Position numbers and translations under genes: made by a program
Assembly (NCBI GenBank): GCA_902616005.1
Contig: CACMRG010000005.1
Coordinates: 1 to 64,000 of the forward strand
Reading direction: 5' to 3'
Origin: an uncultured SAR116 cluster alpha proteobacterium
GTDB taxonomy: Bacteria > Pseudomonadota > Alphaproteobacteria > Puniceispirillales > Marisalimonadaceae
Length of the DNA stretch: 64,000 nt
In this document: one piece after another, positions 34,362 to 44,077 of the stretch
Position numbering within the stretch: the stretch's first letter is position 1
Layout: each line of letters starts with the position of its first letter
The notes under the pieces: generated by a model
What the model was told of the DNA's origin: nothing
The model's input: only the letters and a program-made list of their open reading frames with translations
Database searches by the model: none

Positions 34362-35228
34362 CTAAGCCATTACTGGCTCTTCATCACCAACTAGTGTAAC
34401 CCTATGCATAATCCTTTTTATAATATTGTTATTAAAGGGCTTTACTGAATGCATTGTACACCTGTTATCCCATATTATAATATCATCATTGTTCCATATA
34501 TGCTCATAAACATATTTTGGTTGAATAGAATGCTCTATTAGTTTTTCTAATAATTTCCTTCCTTTATCATAATCATAATCTACAATTTTAACCATTGTAT
34601 GTGGAGAAAGAAAAAGGCTTGGTTTTTTAGTTACTGGATGCCTCCTTACTAATGGGTGAATTACAGGGTCAAGTTTATCATAATTACCTTTATTTTTTCT
34701 TCTACTTAACTCCTTTGATAAATTTATTATATATTCATGATCATGTACCACTCTAAAATTTCTTATCTTTTCTTTTAATGTCTCTTCTAAATCCTCATAA
34801 GCTTTATACATATTTGCGAATAGAGTATTTCCACCTTTGTTTGTGGTAGAAATTCCATGTAAAATTGAACCATTACTTGGAATTTTTCTAAAAGAACTAT
34901 CTGTATGCCACAACCAAGATTGTTTTAAATACTGCCAAGAAGTTTCTTTATTTGGAATAATTTTTCCATTTTCGTCTACATTAGACACACGATAAATTTC
35001 AGGGTTTTTTGAAGACCTATGAGATAATGAGGGGTGAACTTCAAGTTCACCAAATTTTTTCCCAAATTTAATATGATCTTCATCAGAAATATTTTGCTTT
35101 GGAAAGATTACAATTAAATATTGCACCCATAAATCTTTGATTTTTTTAAAAGTATTTTCATCAATCTTTGAAAGATCTATACCTTCAATTGAAATACCAA
35201 TATTTTTATGAATCTGTTTTACTTTCAT
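34362..35228 (-). CDS. TauD/TfdA-family Fe(II)/2-oxoglutarate dioxygenase
   Basis: A 288-residue non-heme iron dioxygenase with the facial triad His108-x-Asp110 (WLWHTDSSF) and His260 (CTMHSVKPF), and a 2-oxoglutarate-binding Arg near residue 272 or 276 (KRIMHRVTL). It oxidises an organic substrate while decarboxylating 2-oxoglutarate. It lies six bases upstream of the amidohydrolase gene. Taurine, phenoxyacid or other substrates cannot be separated by sequence here. Confidence 0.88.
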   Translation of the reverse strand: MKVKQIHKNIGISIEGIDLSKIDENTFKKIKDLWVQYLIVIFPKQNISDEDHIKFGKKFGELEVHPSLSHRSSKNPEIYRVSNVDENGKIIPNKETSWQYLKQSWLWHTDSSFRKIPSNGSILHGISTTNKGGNTLFANMYKAYEDLEETLKEKIRNFRVVHDHEYIINLSKELSRRKNKGNYDKLDPVIHPLVRRHPVTKKPSLFLSPHTMVKIVDYDYDKGRKLLEKLIEHSIQPKYVYEHIWNNDDIIIWDNRCTMHSVKPFNNNIIKRIMHRVTLVGDEEPVMA

Positions 35229-35243
35229 AAAAACCTTAATTAC

Positions 35244-36410
35244 TTATTTTATCATATTGACAATTATAGAAGAAAAAATTGATATTGTCGACATTGTCAA
35301 TATACCAATTAAACTTATTAAAAATATATTTGCACCTCCAAAATATATAATTAAATATCCAGCCAAACCTCCAAAACCAACCTGTAATGCGCCCATTAAT
35401 CCACTTGATGCACCTTGATTTTTACTGACAGAATTAATGGCACCTATCATTGCATTAGCAACAATAAATCCATGAGAAAATCCTATCAACAAGCAAATGA
35501 AAGTAAGGAAAAATATAGATTGAATTTCAATTAAATTTAAAATTATTAACGTAAAAATAAAAATGAGGCTTAATATTGTTCCATATAAACACATTTTTTC
35601 TAAACCAATTTTAATTGTATATTTACTATTAATTAAATTTCCGAAAATATAACCAACAGAGGTTAGTGAAAACCATAAACCGAATTCAGATGCACTTGCA
35701 CCTAATCTTAGATATTCATAAGGCATAAATCCATTCATTGAATAATACATTCCTGTTTGCATTCCTCCAATAATGGAAAAACAAATGAACCACTTATTTT
35801 TGAAAATGATAATATAATTTTTTAAAATTTTTAAAATTGAAATGTCTTTAGACATAATTTTTAATGTCTCTTTAAGACTAATATTTAAAAGAAGAAAAAT
35901 AACTATACCGACAAAAAACAAGGCAATGAAATTAGAATGCCAACCAAAATATTCAGCAAACATTCCACCAAAAACAAAACATAAAATTGGTAAAATAACC
36001 ATATAAGCAGTTACAGTTGACATTTTTGATGCAGCCTCTGACCTATTAAAGCTATCGCTTATAATGTTTCTTCCTACAGCAAAACAAGCTGCCGCACCAA
36101 TACCTTGAATGGTTCTTAAAAAAATTAATACAGAAATGTCATTTGAAAATGAACAAGCTAATGAAGAAAAAGAGAAAATTAAAGATCCATAAATGACTAA
36201 AGGCTTTCTACCAAACCTGTCTGATAATGGCCCCGCAAATAATTGCCCTACAGCTAAAAATAAAAAATAGATACTCAGAACCATTTGAGTATTAGAAAAA
36301 CTTGAACCTAAATCTTCTTTTATTAGAGGTAATGAAGGAGAAATCATTGTCATGCCCATTATAGGCATAGCAATTAAAACTGAAATTAATAAAATATTAG
36401 GTTTATTCAA
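35244..36410 (-). CDS. MFS transporter, Bcr/CflA-like
   Basis: A 388-residue 12-helix permease. The A-motif is GPLSDRFGRKPLVIYGS (about residues 59-75), and the family opening is PIMGMTMISPSLPLIKEDL. Bcr/CflA carriers usually export drugs or metabolites. The tight linkage with the dioxygenase (15 bases) suggests that it moves the substrate or product of the catabolic cluster. Confidence 0.86.
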   Translation of the reverse strand: MNKPNILLISVLIAMPIMGMTMISPSLPLIKEDLGSSFSNTQMVLSIYFLFLAVGQLFAGPLSDRFGRKPLVIYGSLIFSFSSLACSFSNDISVLIFLRTIQGIGAAACFAVGRNIISDSFNRSEAASKMSTVTAYMVILPILCFVFGGMFAEYFGWHSNFIALFFVGIVIFLLLNISLKETLKIMSKDISILKILKNYIIIFKNKWFICFSIIGGMQTGMYYSMNGFMPYEYLRLGASASEFGLWFSLTSVGYIFGNLINSKYTIKIGLEKMCLYGTILSLIFIFTLIILNLIEIQSIFFLTFICLLIGFSHGFIVANAMIGAINSVSKNQGASSGLMGALQVGFGGLAGYLIIYFGGANIFLISLIGILTMSTISIFSSIIVNMIK

Positions 36411-36422
36411 AGAAGTCTCAAA

Positions 36423-36833
36423 TTATGAAACTTCTTTTTCATGTACCTCAATGATGTTTCCATCAGGATCATAAAAAAAAATCTGTCTCCAGCCTGCAAC
36501 AGCTGTTTCTCCCCAGTCAGAATACTTAATGCCGTTACTTTTCAAATGATTTTTAAATTTTTCTAGATCATCCGTTCTATAGGCTATATGACCTCTTTCT
36601 AAAGGATTAATTGAGTGCCCAGTTTTAAAATTAACCTCTAAATCTTTCTCAGCTAAGTGAGTTTGAATATTTCCATCTGTTACAAATTCAACATCTCCAG
36701 AATAACCTTTTCTTCTCTCCAAAATTGGTAAATCATTAGTTTCAGTATCTAATAGTAAAATTTTCTTATAAAAATCATTCATTTTTTTTACATTATTTGA
36801 CGAAAGATTTATATGATGTAATTTTAATTTCAT
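36423..36833 (-). CDS. VOC (glyoxalase/dioxygenase) superfamily protein
   Basis: A 136-residue single-unit VOC protein with beta-alpha-beta-beta-beta repeats. Candidate metal ligands are His6 or His7 at the start (LKLHHINLS), His in GHIAYRT and Glu in NIIEVHEKE at the end. It could be a small isomerase, lyase or resistance protein. It is first in the cluster transcript, 12 bases before the MFS gene. Confidence 0.82.
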   Translation of the reverse strand: MKLKLHHINLSSNNVKKMNDFYKKILLLDTETNDLPILERRKGYSGDVEFVTDGNIQTHLAEKDLEVNFKTGHSINPLERGHIAYRTDDLEKFKNHLKSNGIKYSDWGETAVAGWRQIFFYDPDGNIIEVHEKEVS

Positions 36834-36901
36834 GTTTTCTTATTATAAATGTTTAACTAAATTAGTTAATAGTACTTAAAATATATAATTAATAAATAAA
36901 A

Positions 36902-38497
36902 ATGTATAATCCATTAAACATTATTTCATCTTTTAGACTCTCATTTCTTCCCCCATTAATGATTTATTTAGCTGCTGGTGTATCTGGGTTAACTAATATT
37001 GTTGGATTATTTTTTGTCAAAGAGTATCTAGATCTTTCTGCCGCTTTTTTAGCCGGTCTAGGCTTTTGGGCAGGTCTTCCATGGGTATTAAAAATGCCAT
37101 TAGGGCATGTTGTAGATTTAATATGGAAATTTAAATCTATTTTAGTATTTTTTGGTGCGTTTATCATGGCAATAAGCAGTTTAATTATGTATTTTTTAAT
37201 TGCACATAAATCAGATATGATAGCCATTCTTGATGCAGAAACTTGGTTCATTATTTCAACATTACTAGCTCCGATTGGATTTGTTCTTCAAGATGTAGTG
37301 GCTGACGCTTTAACTGTAGAAGCAATTCCAAAAACTGATGAACAAGGTAATGAAATTGATTTTAAAACCTTAAAATCTCTGAATATCGTAATGCAATTAT
37401 TAGGTAGAGTTTCGATAATTTCAGGTACTTTATTAGTTTCTTTGGTTAATCTCGTAATGTTCTCTGATTCTTCTGAAATGTCTGAGAATGAAAAAATTAT
37501 TACTTATGGAAAAATTTATTTATATTCTTTAATTGTTCCAGGTATATCAGTAATTGGAGTGCTTTTTTCCTATATAAATTCAAAATCTAGATTAAATGAA
37601 CTTATCAAAAATGGGTTAGCTTTTGAAAAAGCCCATAATTTAATTTACCCTATTACAAAAATTACTAAACCCAACCCTTCTATCATTATTGGATCTATAC
37701 TATTCGTAATTTTTACATTATCTATTGGTTTTTCAAAAATTCCATTCTCTCAAGAAATTGTATTCATTGGATCTCTTTCGATAATAATTTATCTTTTAAT
37801 AACTCTGTCTAGTCAGTTAGATGCAGTTTCAAAAAGAATATTAATTGGAACAGCAATTATTATTTTTGTTTTCAGAGCAATGCCTGGTGTTGGACCAGGT
37901 GCGTCATGGTTTGAAATTGATATTCTAAAATTTGATCAAGAATTTCTATCCCTTTTAGGTTTAATTGCCTCTATATTGACTATTTTTGGGATATTTGTTC
38001 TTAGACCTCTTATGGAAAATTCATCTATGAGTAGGCTTATTATAATTCTTTCAATTGCTGGATCTATTTTCCTTTTACCTTCTTTAGGAATGTTTTATGG
38101 AATACATGAATTCACGTCAAAAATAACAAATGGTATTATTGATGCAAGGTTTATTGCAATATTTAATACTGCTTTAGAGAGTCCTTTAGGACAAGTATCA
38201 ATGATACCAATACTTGCATGGATAGCCCAATCTGCACCAAGTCATTTAAAAGCAACTTTTTTTGCTGTTTTAGCTAGTTTTACAAATTTAGCACTTTCTG
38301 CAAGTAATTTAGGAACAAAATATCTTAACCAAATTTTTGTAGTAACAAGAGAAGTAAAGTCAAAATCTGGTGAGATAACAACTCAAGCAGATTATTCAGA
38401 CTTAGGCATTTTATTAATTACTGTTTTGTTATTAACATTAATATTACCTATATTAGCTACAATTTTAATAAGAAAATTAAAATTAATTGCTTACTAA
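36902..38497 (+). CDS. BT1-like (folate-biopterin/MFS-type) membrane transporter
   Basis: A 531-residue polytopic membrane protein with about 12 helices. The N-terminal half has the BT1-family layout (YLAAGVSGL, PWVLKMPLGHVVDLIW, FVLQDVVADALTVEA). It is assigned to the BT1/folate-biopterin-like branch of the MFS with moderate confidence; a pterin or other solute is possible. The 3' end overlaps the convergent boxB by four bases. Confidence 0.7.
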   Translation: MYNPLNIISSFRLSFLPPLMIYLAAGVSGLTNIVGLFFVKEYLDLSAAFLAGLGFWAGLPWVLKMPLGHVVDLIWKFKSILVFFGAFIMAISSLIMYFLIAHKSDMIAILDAETWFIISTLLAPIGFVLQDVVADALTVEAIPKTDEQGNEIDFKTLKSLNIVMQLLGRVSIISGTLLVSLVNLVMFSDSSEMSENEKIITYGKIYLYSLIVPGISVIGVLFSYINSKSRLNELIKNGLAFEKAHNLIYPITKITKPNPSIIIGSILFVIFTLSIGFSKIPFSQEIVFIGSLSIIIYLLITLSSQLDAVSKRILIGTAIIIFVFRAMPGVGPGASWFEIDILKFDQEFLSLLGLIASILTIFGIFVLRPLMENSSMSRLIIILSIAGSIFLLPSLGMFYGIHEFTSKITNGIIDARFIAIFNTALESPLGQVSMIPILAWIAQSAPSHLKATFFAVLASFTNLALSASNLGTKYLNQIFVVTREVKSKSGEITTQADYSDLGILLITVLLLTLILPILATILIRKLKLIAY

Positions 38498-39945
38498 GCG
38501 TCATGAACTTTAACGTATTCAAAATCCCCTGATTTATTATCTATTCCTTGATCAGGAGCTGCAATCCATGATGCATATTTCCCAGGCTCATGCTCAGGTA
38601 CCATTAAAGATTCTATAAACTTATTATCATCATTTGATGGCAAAAAATTATTTAGATTTTGATCCCATTTTTTTGAATCTAAGATATTTCCATCAGGATC
38701 AATAAAAGCACTAGCGAATGTTCCAATTGATCTATTAAAACCTTCGTGTGGCAACTTAACTTTAAAATCAATATTGAATGACTCTATTGTTCTATTCCAC
38801 CTCTTAATACCTACAGAAGAATCTTTAATATAATCATCTCTTAATCTCATATTTAACGCTAACAAGGCAGGTGCATCTTTCTTTATAATCTTATTATTTT
38901 CAAATTCTAATATCGGATAAGTATCATTTTGTAATTTATGATCATCTTTAATTTTTGTTTCCCAAAATCTTCCTTTCACTCCAGCAGTAAACGCATTAGC
39001 AGCATTAGTCGAAATTTCAGAACCGAACAAATCAAGTGACAATGTAAAATGCAAATTGATCTTTTTTTGTATTGTTGGTAAATCAATTACACCTAACTTT
39101 CTTATTTTTTCTATTTCAAATGGATCTGAAATGCCTGCTTTTACCATTTCTTCACAAGTTTTTTTAATTACTCTTCTAACTCCATTTTCACCAACAAACA
39201 TATGATGCGCTTCTTCAGTAAGCATAAAACGACATGTTCTAGAAAGTGGATCAAAACCTGACTGAGCTAGAGCCTCCAGTTGCATTTTCCCATCTCTATC
39301 AGTAAAGGATGTAAACATAAAAAAGGATAACCAATCTGGAGTAACTTCATTAAATGCACCTAACATTCTTGGAGCATCTTCTGAACCAGATTGTCTTTTT
39401 AAAAGTTCATTAGCTTCTTCTCTGCCATCAGAACCAAAATATTTTTGCAACAAATAAACCATTGCCCATAAATGTCTTCCTTCTTCAACATTCACCTGAA
39501 ATAAGTTTCTCATGTCATATAATGATGGAGCTGTTTTACCTAAATGTCTTTGTTGTTCAATAGATGCAGGTTCAGTGTCACCTTGAATAACAATAAGTCT
39601 TCTCAACATTGATCTATACTCACCTGGTACCTCTTGCCAAGCTGGTTCACCAAAATGTTCACCACACGGTATTGTTCTTCCTTGCTTTTCAGGTGCTAAC
39701 AAAATACCCCATCTATAATCCGGCATTTTAACATAGTCAAATTTTGCCCAACCTTCTCTATCAACACTAATAGCCGTCCTCAAATAAACCAAACTTTCTT
39801 GAAAACCAACCGGTCCTAAATCTTTCCACCAATTAATATAACCAGGATGCCATCTCTCAAGTGCTTTTAAAACCTTTTTGTCAGATGATAGTCCAACATT
39901 ATTTGGTATCATTGTATCGTATTCTACTTTTATATTATCTAACAT
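38494..39945 (-). CDS. boxB: Benzoyl-CoA 2,3-epoxidase, oxygenase subunit BoxB
   Basis: A 483-residue class I di-iron oxygenase that converts benzoyl-CoA to its 2,3-epoxide. Candidate iron ligands are Glu125 (QGDTEP), Glu155 and His158 (VEEGRHLW), Asp216 (TSFTDRD), Glu245 and His248 (LTEEAHHMF), with the ExxH spacing of this family. The ATG at 39945 with GGAG seven bases upstream is preferred over the in-frame start at 39957. It is last in the box operon. The reductase partner BoxA is not in the window. Confidence 0.93.
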   Translation of the reverse strand: MLDNIKVEYDTMIPNNVGLSSDKKVLKALERWHPGYINWWKDLGPVGFQESLVYLRTAISVDREGWAKFDYVKMPDYRWGILLAPEKQGRTIPCGEHFGEPAWQEVPGEYRSMLRRLIVIQGDTEPASIEQQRHLGKTAPSLYDMRNLFQVNVEEGRHLWAMVYLLQKYFGSDGREEANELLKRQSGSEDAPRMLGAFNEVTPDWLSFFMFTSFTDRDGKMQLEALAQSGFDPLSRTCRFMLTEEAHHMFVGENGVRRVIKKTCEEMVKAGISDPFEIEKIRKLGVIDLPTIQKKINLHFTLSLDLFGSEISTNAANAFTAGVKGRFWETKIKDDHKLQNDTYPILEFENNKIIKKDAPALLALNMRLRDDYIKDSSVGIKRWNRTIESFNIDFKVKLPHEGFNRSIGTFASAFIDPDGNILDSKKWDQNLNNFLPSNDDNKFIESLMVPEHEPGKYASWIAAPDQGIDNKSGDFEYVKVHDA

Positions 39946-39957
39946 AAATATCTCCAT

Positions 39958-41613
39958 TTACACTCTTTCCCAATTAAATTTACTTCTGTTACCAGATCCA
40001 TATTTTTTTAAAGCTCCCTCTTCACCTACAGCATTTGGTCTTTGGAATATCCAATTTTGCCAAGCTGTTAATCTTCCAAAAATTTTAGTTTCCATTGTTT
40101 CTGGCCCTGCAAATCTAAGATTTGCTTCTAATCCTGTCATGCTATCAGGAGAAAAACTTGATCTTTCTTCCAAAAATATCCGTACTTCATCTTCCCAATC
40201 AATATCGTCAAAACTAAAAGTTACTAAACCCATATCTAAAGCCATCTGACTGTCTAAATCAATTAAAATTTTACTTTCTAGTTCTTTTATTTTTTCAGTT
40301 TCATTTAAAAATCTTGTTTCTAACCTTGTAATATCATTAGACATTTTAAAAAAATTAAAATTTGATTTTGATAAAGTAATTTTAGCCTCTGGGTCATTGC
40401 TATTTTCAAAAATGCCCTCAGCCATATACGACCTGTCTGATGCAAATATAATTTCAGATAAAAAACCACCAAAACATGATCCTGGCTCTATTAATGTTAC
40501 TAATGATCTGGAAGTTAAATCTATTCTCTTTAAAGTCCTGTTCCACAAATGTTTTATTTCTTTAATAAACCAATTAAAGCTATATTCGTGAAAAAGATTG
40601 TCATAAAAAAGGATATCACTTAACGAACCTTGAGAAGAAAAAATAATTACACCGAGATCTAATTCATTAAACCTTAAATGTAATAAAATATCATCTAATT
40701 CTCTTGCACATCTTAAAAGCCAAAATTGATCACCTTGGTTGATCAAATCATTTTCACTATCTACTTTGATTAAATCAGGTGATTTAATTATTATTTTTGC
40801 ATTTTTTTTTGATCTATCAATTATTAATTCTATCGTTGAATATTGAATATGATCTTTGTTAATAATTTGTTTTTTTATTTCATTTAATTTGATGCCCTTT
40901 TTATGTGAGTTATCAATTTTAACATTTTGTTTAATAATATTATTGAGTGTTTCATCATAATTTGATTTTTTTGTAATAGTATCCACAAGTTTCCACTCTT
41001 GAGCTTTTTTAGCTTTCAATCCCTCTTCCATAGTACAAAAAACGTCAGCTAAATCTTTTCTTACTTTTCTTTTATCTGTAACTCTTGTCAAACCACCTGT
41101 TCCTGGCAGAACGGCGAGTAATGGCACCTCAGGTAGAGAGACACTTGAAGACCCATCATCTAAAAGCAGAATATGATCGCAACATAATGCTAATTCATAA
41201 CCACCACCAGCACAAACACCCTCAATTGAACAAATAAAATATTGCCCAGATTCAGAAAATGAAGATTCAATAAAATTTCTTGTTTCATTAGTATACTTGC
41301 AAAAATTTACTTTATGAGCGTGAGATGCTTCAGCTAACATTTTAATGTTAGCTCCTGCTGAAAAAGCTCTTTCATTCCCTGATTTTATGATTATTAAGTT
41401 TATGTTTGGAAATTCAAATCTAAATCTTTGCAAAGCATCATATAATTCAATGTCGACACCAAGATCATAACTATTTAGTTTTAATTTATAATCACCAATT
41501 AAACCTCGGTCTTCATCAACATCAAAAATTAAATAACCAATATTATTTTCTATTTTAATTTTCCAATGTTTATAATCAGAAGGTTTTACATTAAAATTAA
41601 TCGTATGACCCAA
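39958..41613 (-). CDS. boxC: Benzoyl-CoA-dihydrodiol lyase BoxC
   Basis: A 551-residue enoyl-CoA-hydratase-superfamily protein of BoxC length. The N-terminal crotonase-like core has RAFSAGANIKML and CAGGGYELALCCDHILL; the C-terminal half is a second, diverged unit ending AWQNWIFQRPNAVGEEGALKKY. It hydrolyses the epoxide ring product with release of formate. The start is TTG one base after the hydrolase stop with AAGGA upstream, so translation is coupled. boxB begins 12 bases further on. Confidence 0.92.
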   Translation of the reverse strand: MGHTINFNVKPSDYKHWKIKIENNIGYLIFDVDEDRGLIGDYKLKLNSYDLGVDIELYDALQRFRFEFPNINLIIIKSGNERAFSAGANIKMLAEASHAHKVNFCKYTNETRNFIESSFSESGQYFICSIEGVCAGGGYELALCCDHILLLDDGSSSVSLPEVPLLAVLPGTGGLTRVTDKRKVRKDLADVFCTMEEGLKAKKAQEWKLVDTITKKSNYDETLNNIIKQNVKIDNSHKKGIKLNEIKKQIINKDHIQYSTIELIIDRSKKNAKIIIKSPDLIKVDSENDLINQGDQFWLLRCARELDDILLHLRFNELDLGVIIFSSQGSLSDILFYDNLFHEYSFNWFIKEIKHLWNRTLKRIDLTSRSLVTLIEPGSCFGGFLSEIIFASDRSYMAEGIFENSNDPEAKITLSKSNFNFFKMSNDITRLETRFLNETEKIKELESKILIDLDSQMALDMGLVTFSFDDIDWEDEVRIFLEERSSFSPDSMTGLEANLRFAGPETMETKIFGRLTAWQNWIFQRPNAVGEEGALKKYGSGNRSKFNWERV

Positions 41614-41614
41614 T

Positions 41615-42409
41615 TCAAAAATCCTTGTTTTTCATTATGTGACTTATAAAATTATTAATTTCAATTATAACCTCTTTTGGTTTGTCAATCAAAGGATTAT
41701 GACCACATTCTTTTAAAATCAATTTTTTAAAATTTTTTAAAACTTTACTTTCTAAAATTGTAATTTGAGATAATGAACCATATGGATCATCTTCACCTTG
41801 AATAGCTAAAACTGGTGTATTAATCTTACTTAAACAACTTATGATATTCCAATTTTTAAATTCTGGATTTAACCACGCATCATTCCAACCATAGAAAGCA
41901 ATGTCAACATTTTGATGATATTTTGATAATTTATCTTTTACTTTATTTTTATATATTTTTTTTATTTCATTAATTGCTGACAAACTAATATCTTCAACAA
42001 AAAAATGAGGTGCTATTAATATACTTCCTAAAATTTTATATGAATTAGTTCTAAGACTGGAATTAATTGCTGCTATAGATGCTCCATCACTATGTCCTAA
42101 CAAAAAAACTCTTTTTAAATTAAATTTTAACAATAATTCAGGAAGATATTTTTCAGCTTCTATATTCATATAGTTTAGAGGTCTTGGTAAATTTACCAGA
42201 GAAGATTTGCCATATCCTGCTCTGGAGTAAATAAAAATATTTAGACCTAGCTCTTTAAAAAGTTCATCAGGAATATCTTTCCACATTTCTGAAGATCCCA
42301 AACCTTCATGTAAAAGCACAATAGTAGGTGTATTATTATTAAATTCACCTATTGTTATAACTTCCAAATCTTGATCAAAAACAGATTGAAAATAAAAATT
42401 TTTTTTCAT
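41615..42409 (-). CDS. Alpha/beta hydrolase of the box operon
   Basis: A 264-residue alpha/beta hydrolase with nucleophile elbow LLGHSDGAS, acid Asp in GEDDPYG and catalytic His in CGHNPLID. It overlaps the ligase gene by one base and sits one base before boxC. Its place in the box operon suggests hydrolysis of an ester or thioester intermediate, perhaps clearing a dead-end CoA ester. The substrate is unknown. Confidence 0.85.
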   Translation of the reverse strand: MKKNFYFQSVFDQDLEVITIGEFNNNTPTIVLLHEGLGSSEMWKDIPDELFKELGLNIFIYSRAGYGKSSLVNLPRPLNYMNIEAEKYLPELLLKFNLKRVFLLGHSDGASIAAINSSLRTNSYKILGSILIAPHFFVEDISLSAINEIKKIYKNKVKDKLSKYHQNVDIAFYGWNDAWLNPEFKNWNIISCLSKINTPVLAIQGEDDPYGSLSQITILESKVLKNFKKLILKECGHNPLIDKPKEVIIEINNFISHIMKNKDF

Positions 42410-43950
42410 TATTTTCTTAATTTAAACCTTTGAATTTTACCTGTGGCAGTTTTTGGTAATGTTTTTACAAACTCAATTGATCTTGGATATTTCCATAAAC
42501 CAATTTTTTCTTTAACTATTTCTTTTATTGCTTTTTCAATTTCTTTTAATTTTTCTATATTGTTTTGTTCTGCTTTAAGAATTATAAAAGCTTTTGATTT
42601 TACGAGACCTTCATGATCAATTTCTGGAACGACTGCAGACTCTAAAACTTCATCATGATTAAGTATCGCTTGTTCCACTTCAAAAGGAGAAACCCAAATT
42701 CCACTTACTTTAAACATATCATCTGTTCTGCCACAATATACGTACTTACCATTTTTATTTCTAATATATTTGTCGCCTGTCCGTGTCCATTCACCTTCAA
42801 ATGTTTTTCTGGTTTTAGCTCTCATGTTCCAGTAACCATCCGCTGAACTTTCTCCTTTTACAAGTAACTCTCCAATTTCGTCATCTTCAATAATTTTATC
42901 GTTTTCATCTAATAATTTTAACTCATAACCTGGGACAGCTAAGCCAGTCGTGCCATATTCCAAATCATCGGTTTTATTTGATAAAAAAATATGCAACATT
43001 TCTGTTGATCCAATACCATCTAAAATATGTGTTGAGGTTAATTTGTTCCATTTTTCTCCGATATTTTTTGGCAAAGCTTCCCCAGCTGAAACAGAAATTT
43101 TTAAATTTTTAAATCCATCAAAATTGTTTAATGATGTAAAGTCCAAAATAGCTGAAAATATAGTAGGAACTGCAAAAAAAGTTGTAACATTATATTCATT
43201 CAATAATGAAGAAACAACTTCTGGCGTTGGCCTTTCTGGAAGTAAAATAGTAGTAGCCCCAACTGACATCGGAAAGGTCATTGCATTTCCTAATCCATAT
43301 GCAAAAAATAACTTTGCTACAGAAAAAATAATGTCGTTTTGGTGAATTTTTAAAACTTGTTTACCATAAGTTTTATATGTATATTCTAGACTTCCATGGA
43401 CATGTTTAACACCTTTTGGCTGTCCAGTAGAGCCAGAAGAATATAACCAAAATGCTATTTCATCTTTGCTACATTTTATAGTTTCTTGAAAGGAACATTT
43501 TTTTATTTCTTCATCAAAATTTATATAATTCGATATCTTTGTTCCAACTTCAATAATATGTTTTATACTGACATTTTTTTTTAATGAATTTTCAAAGGAA
43601 CTTAACAATCTAGAAGATATAAATACTGCTTTTGCTCTACTATTATTAATTATCTCATTAACAACCTCGGAAGATAATAAAGTGTTTAGCAAAACAGGAA
43701 TAACTCCTGATTTTAAACATCCCCAAAAAATAATTGGATAAGAAATGACATCTTGCATTAAAATTATAACCCTATCCTCACGGTTTATTTTGAATTTTGA
43801 AAAAAAGTGTCTTAATTTTGAAGATTTTTCATGCAAATCAGCATATGTAATAAATTTTTGTTTAGAACCATACTCTATAAAAGCTTTTTTTTCTTTTATA
43901 TGACTATCAACATGTCTATCTACAAAAAATAATGATGCGTTTTCATTCAT
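42409..43950 (-). CDS. bclA: Benzoate-CoA ligase
   Basis: A 513-residue AMP-forming acyl-CoA synthetase of the benzoate-CoA ligase group. Motifs in order are the P-loop LYSSGSTGQPKGVKHVHGS, VAKLFFAYGLGNAMTFP, the DGIGSTEMLHIF segment, GDKYI and the C-terminal lysine motif PKTATGKIQRF. It activates benzoate with ATP and CoA. ATG 43950 with GAGG seven bases upstream is preferred over an in-frame TTG at 43962. It is first in the box operon. Confidence 0.9.
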   Translation of the reverse strand: MNENASLFFVDRHVDSHIKEKKAFIEYGSKQKFITYADLHEKSSKLRHFFSKFKINREDRVIILMQDVISYPIIFWGCLKSGVIPVLLNTLLSSEVVNEIINNSRAKAVFISSRLLSSFENSLKKNVSIKHIIEVGTKISNYINFDEEIKKCSFQETIKCSKDEIAFWLYSSGSTGQPKGVKHVHGSLEYTYKTYGKQVLKIHQNDIIFSVAKLFFAYGLGNAMTFPMSVGATTILLPERPTPEVVSSLLNEYNVTTFFAVPTIFSAILDFTSLNNFDGFKNLKISVSAGEALPKNIGEKWNKLTSTHILDGIGSTEMLHIFLSNKTDDLEYGTTGLAVPGYELKLLDENDKIIEDDEIGELLVKGESSADGYWNMRAKTRKTFEGEWTRTGDKYIRNKNGKYVYCGRTDDMFKVSGIWVSPFEVEQAILNHDEVLESAVVPEIDHEGLVKSKAFIILKAEQNNIEKLKEIEKAIKEIVKEKIGLWKYPRSIEFVKTLPKTATGKIQRFKLRK

Positions 43951-44077
43951 TTTAATCCTCAATCAGTTAATAAGATCATATTTTAAAAATTATATTAGAT
44001 TATATTATTAAGTTCAAATAACTTGCTTGAAAATAAAAATTTGAACTATCATTAATTAAACTTTATTTTAGGAAATT

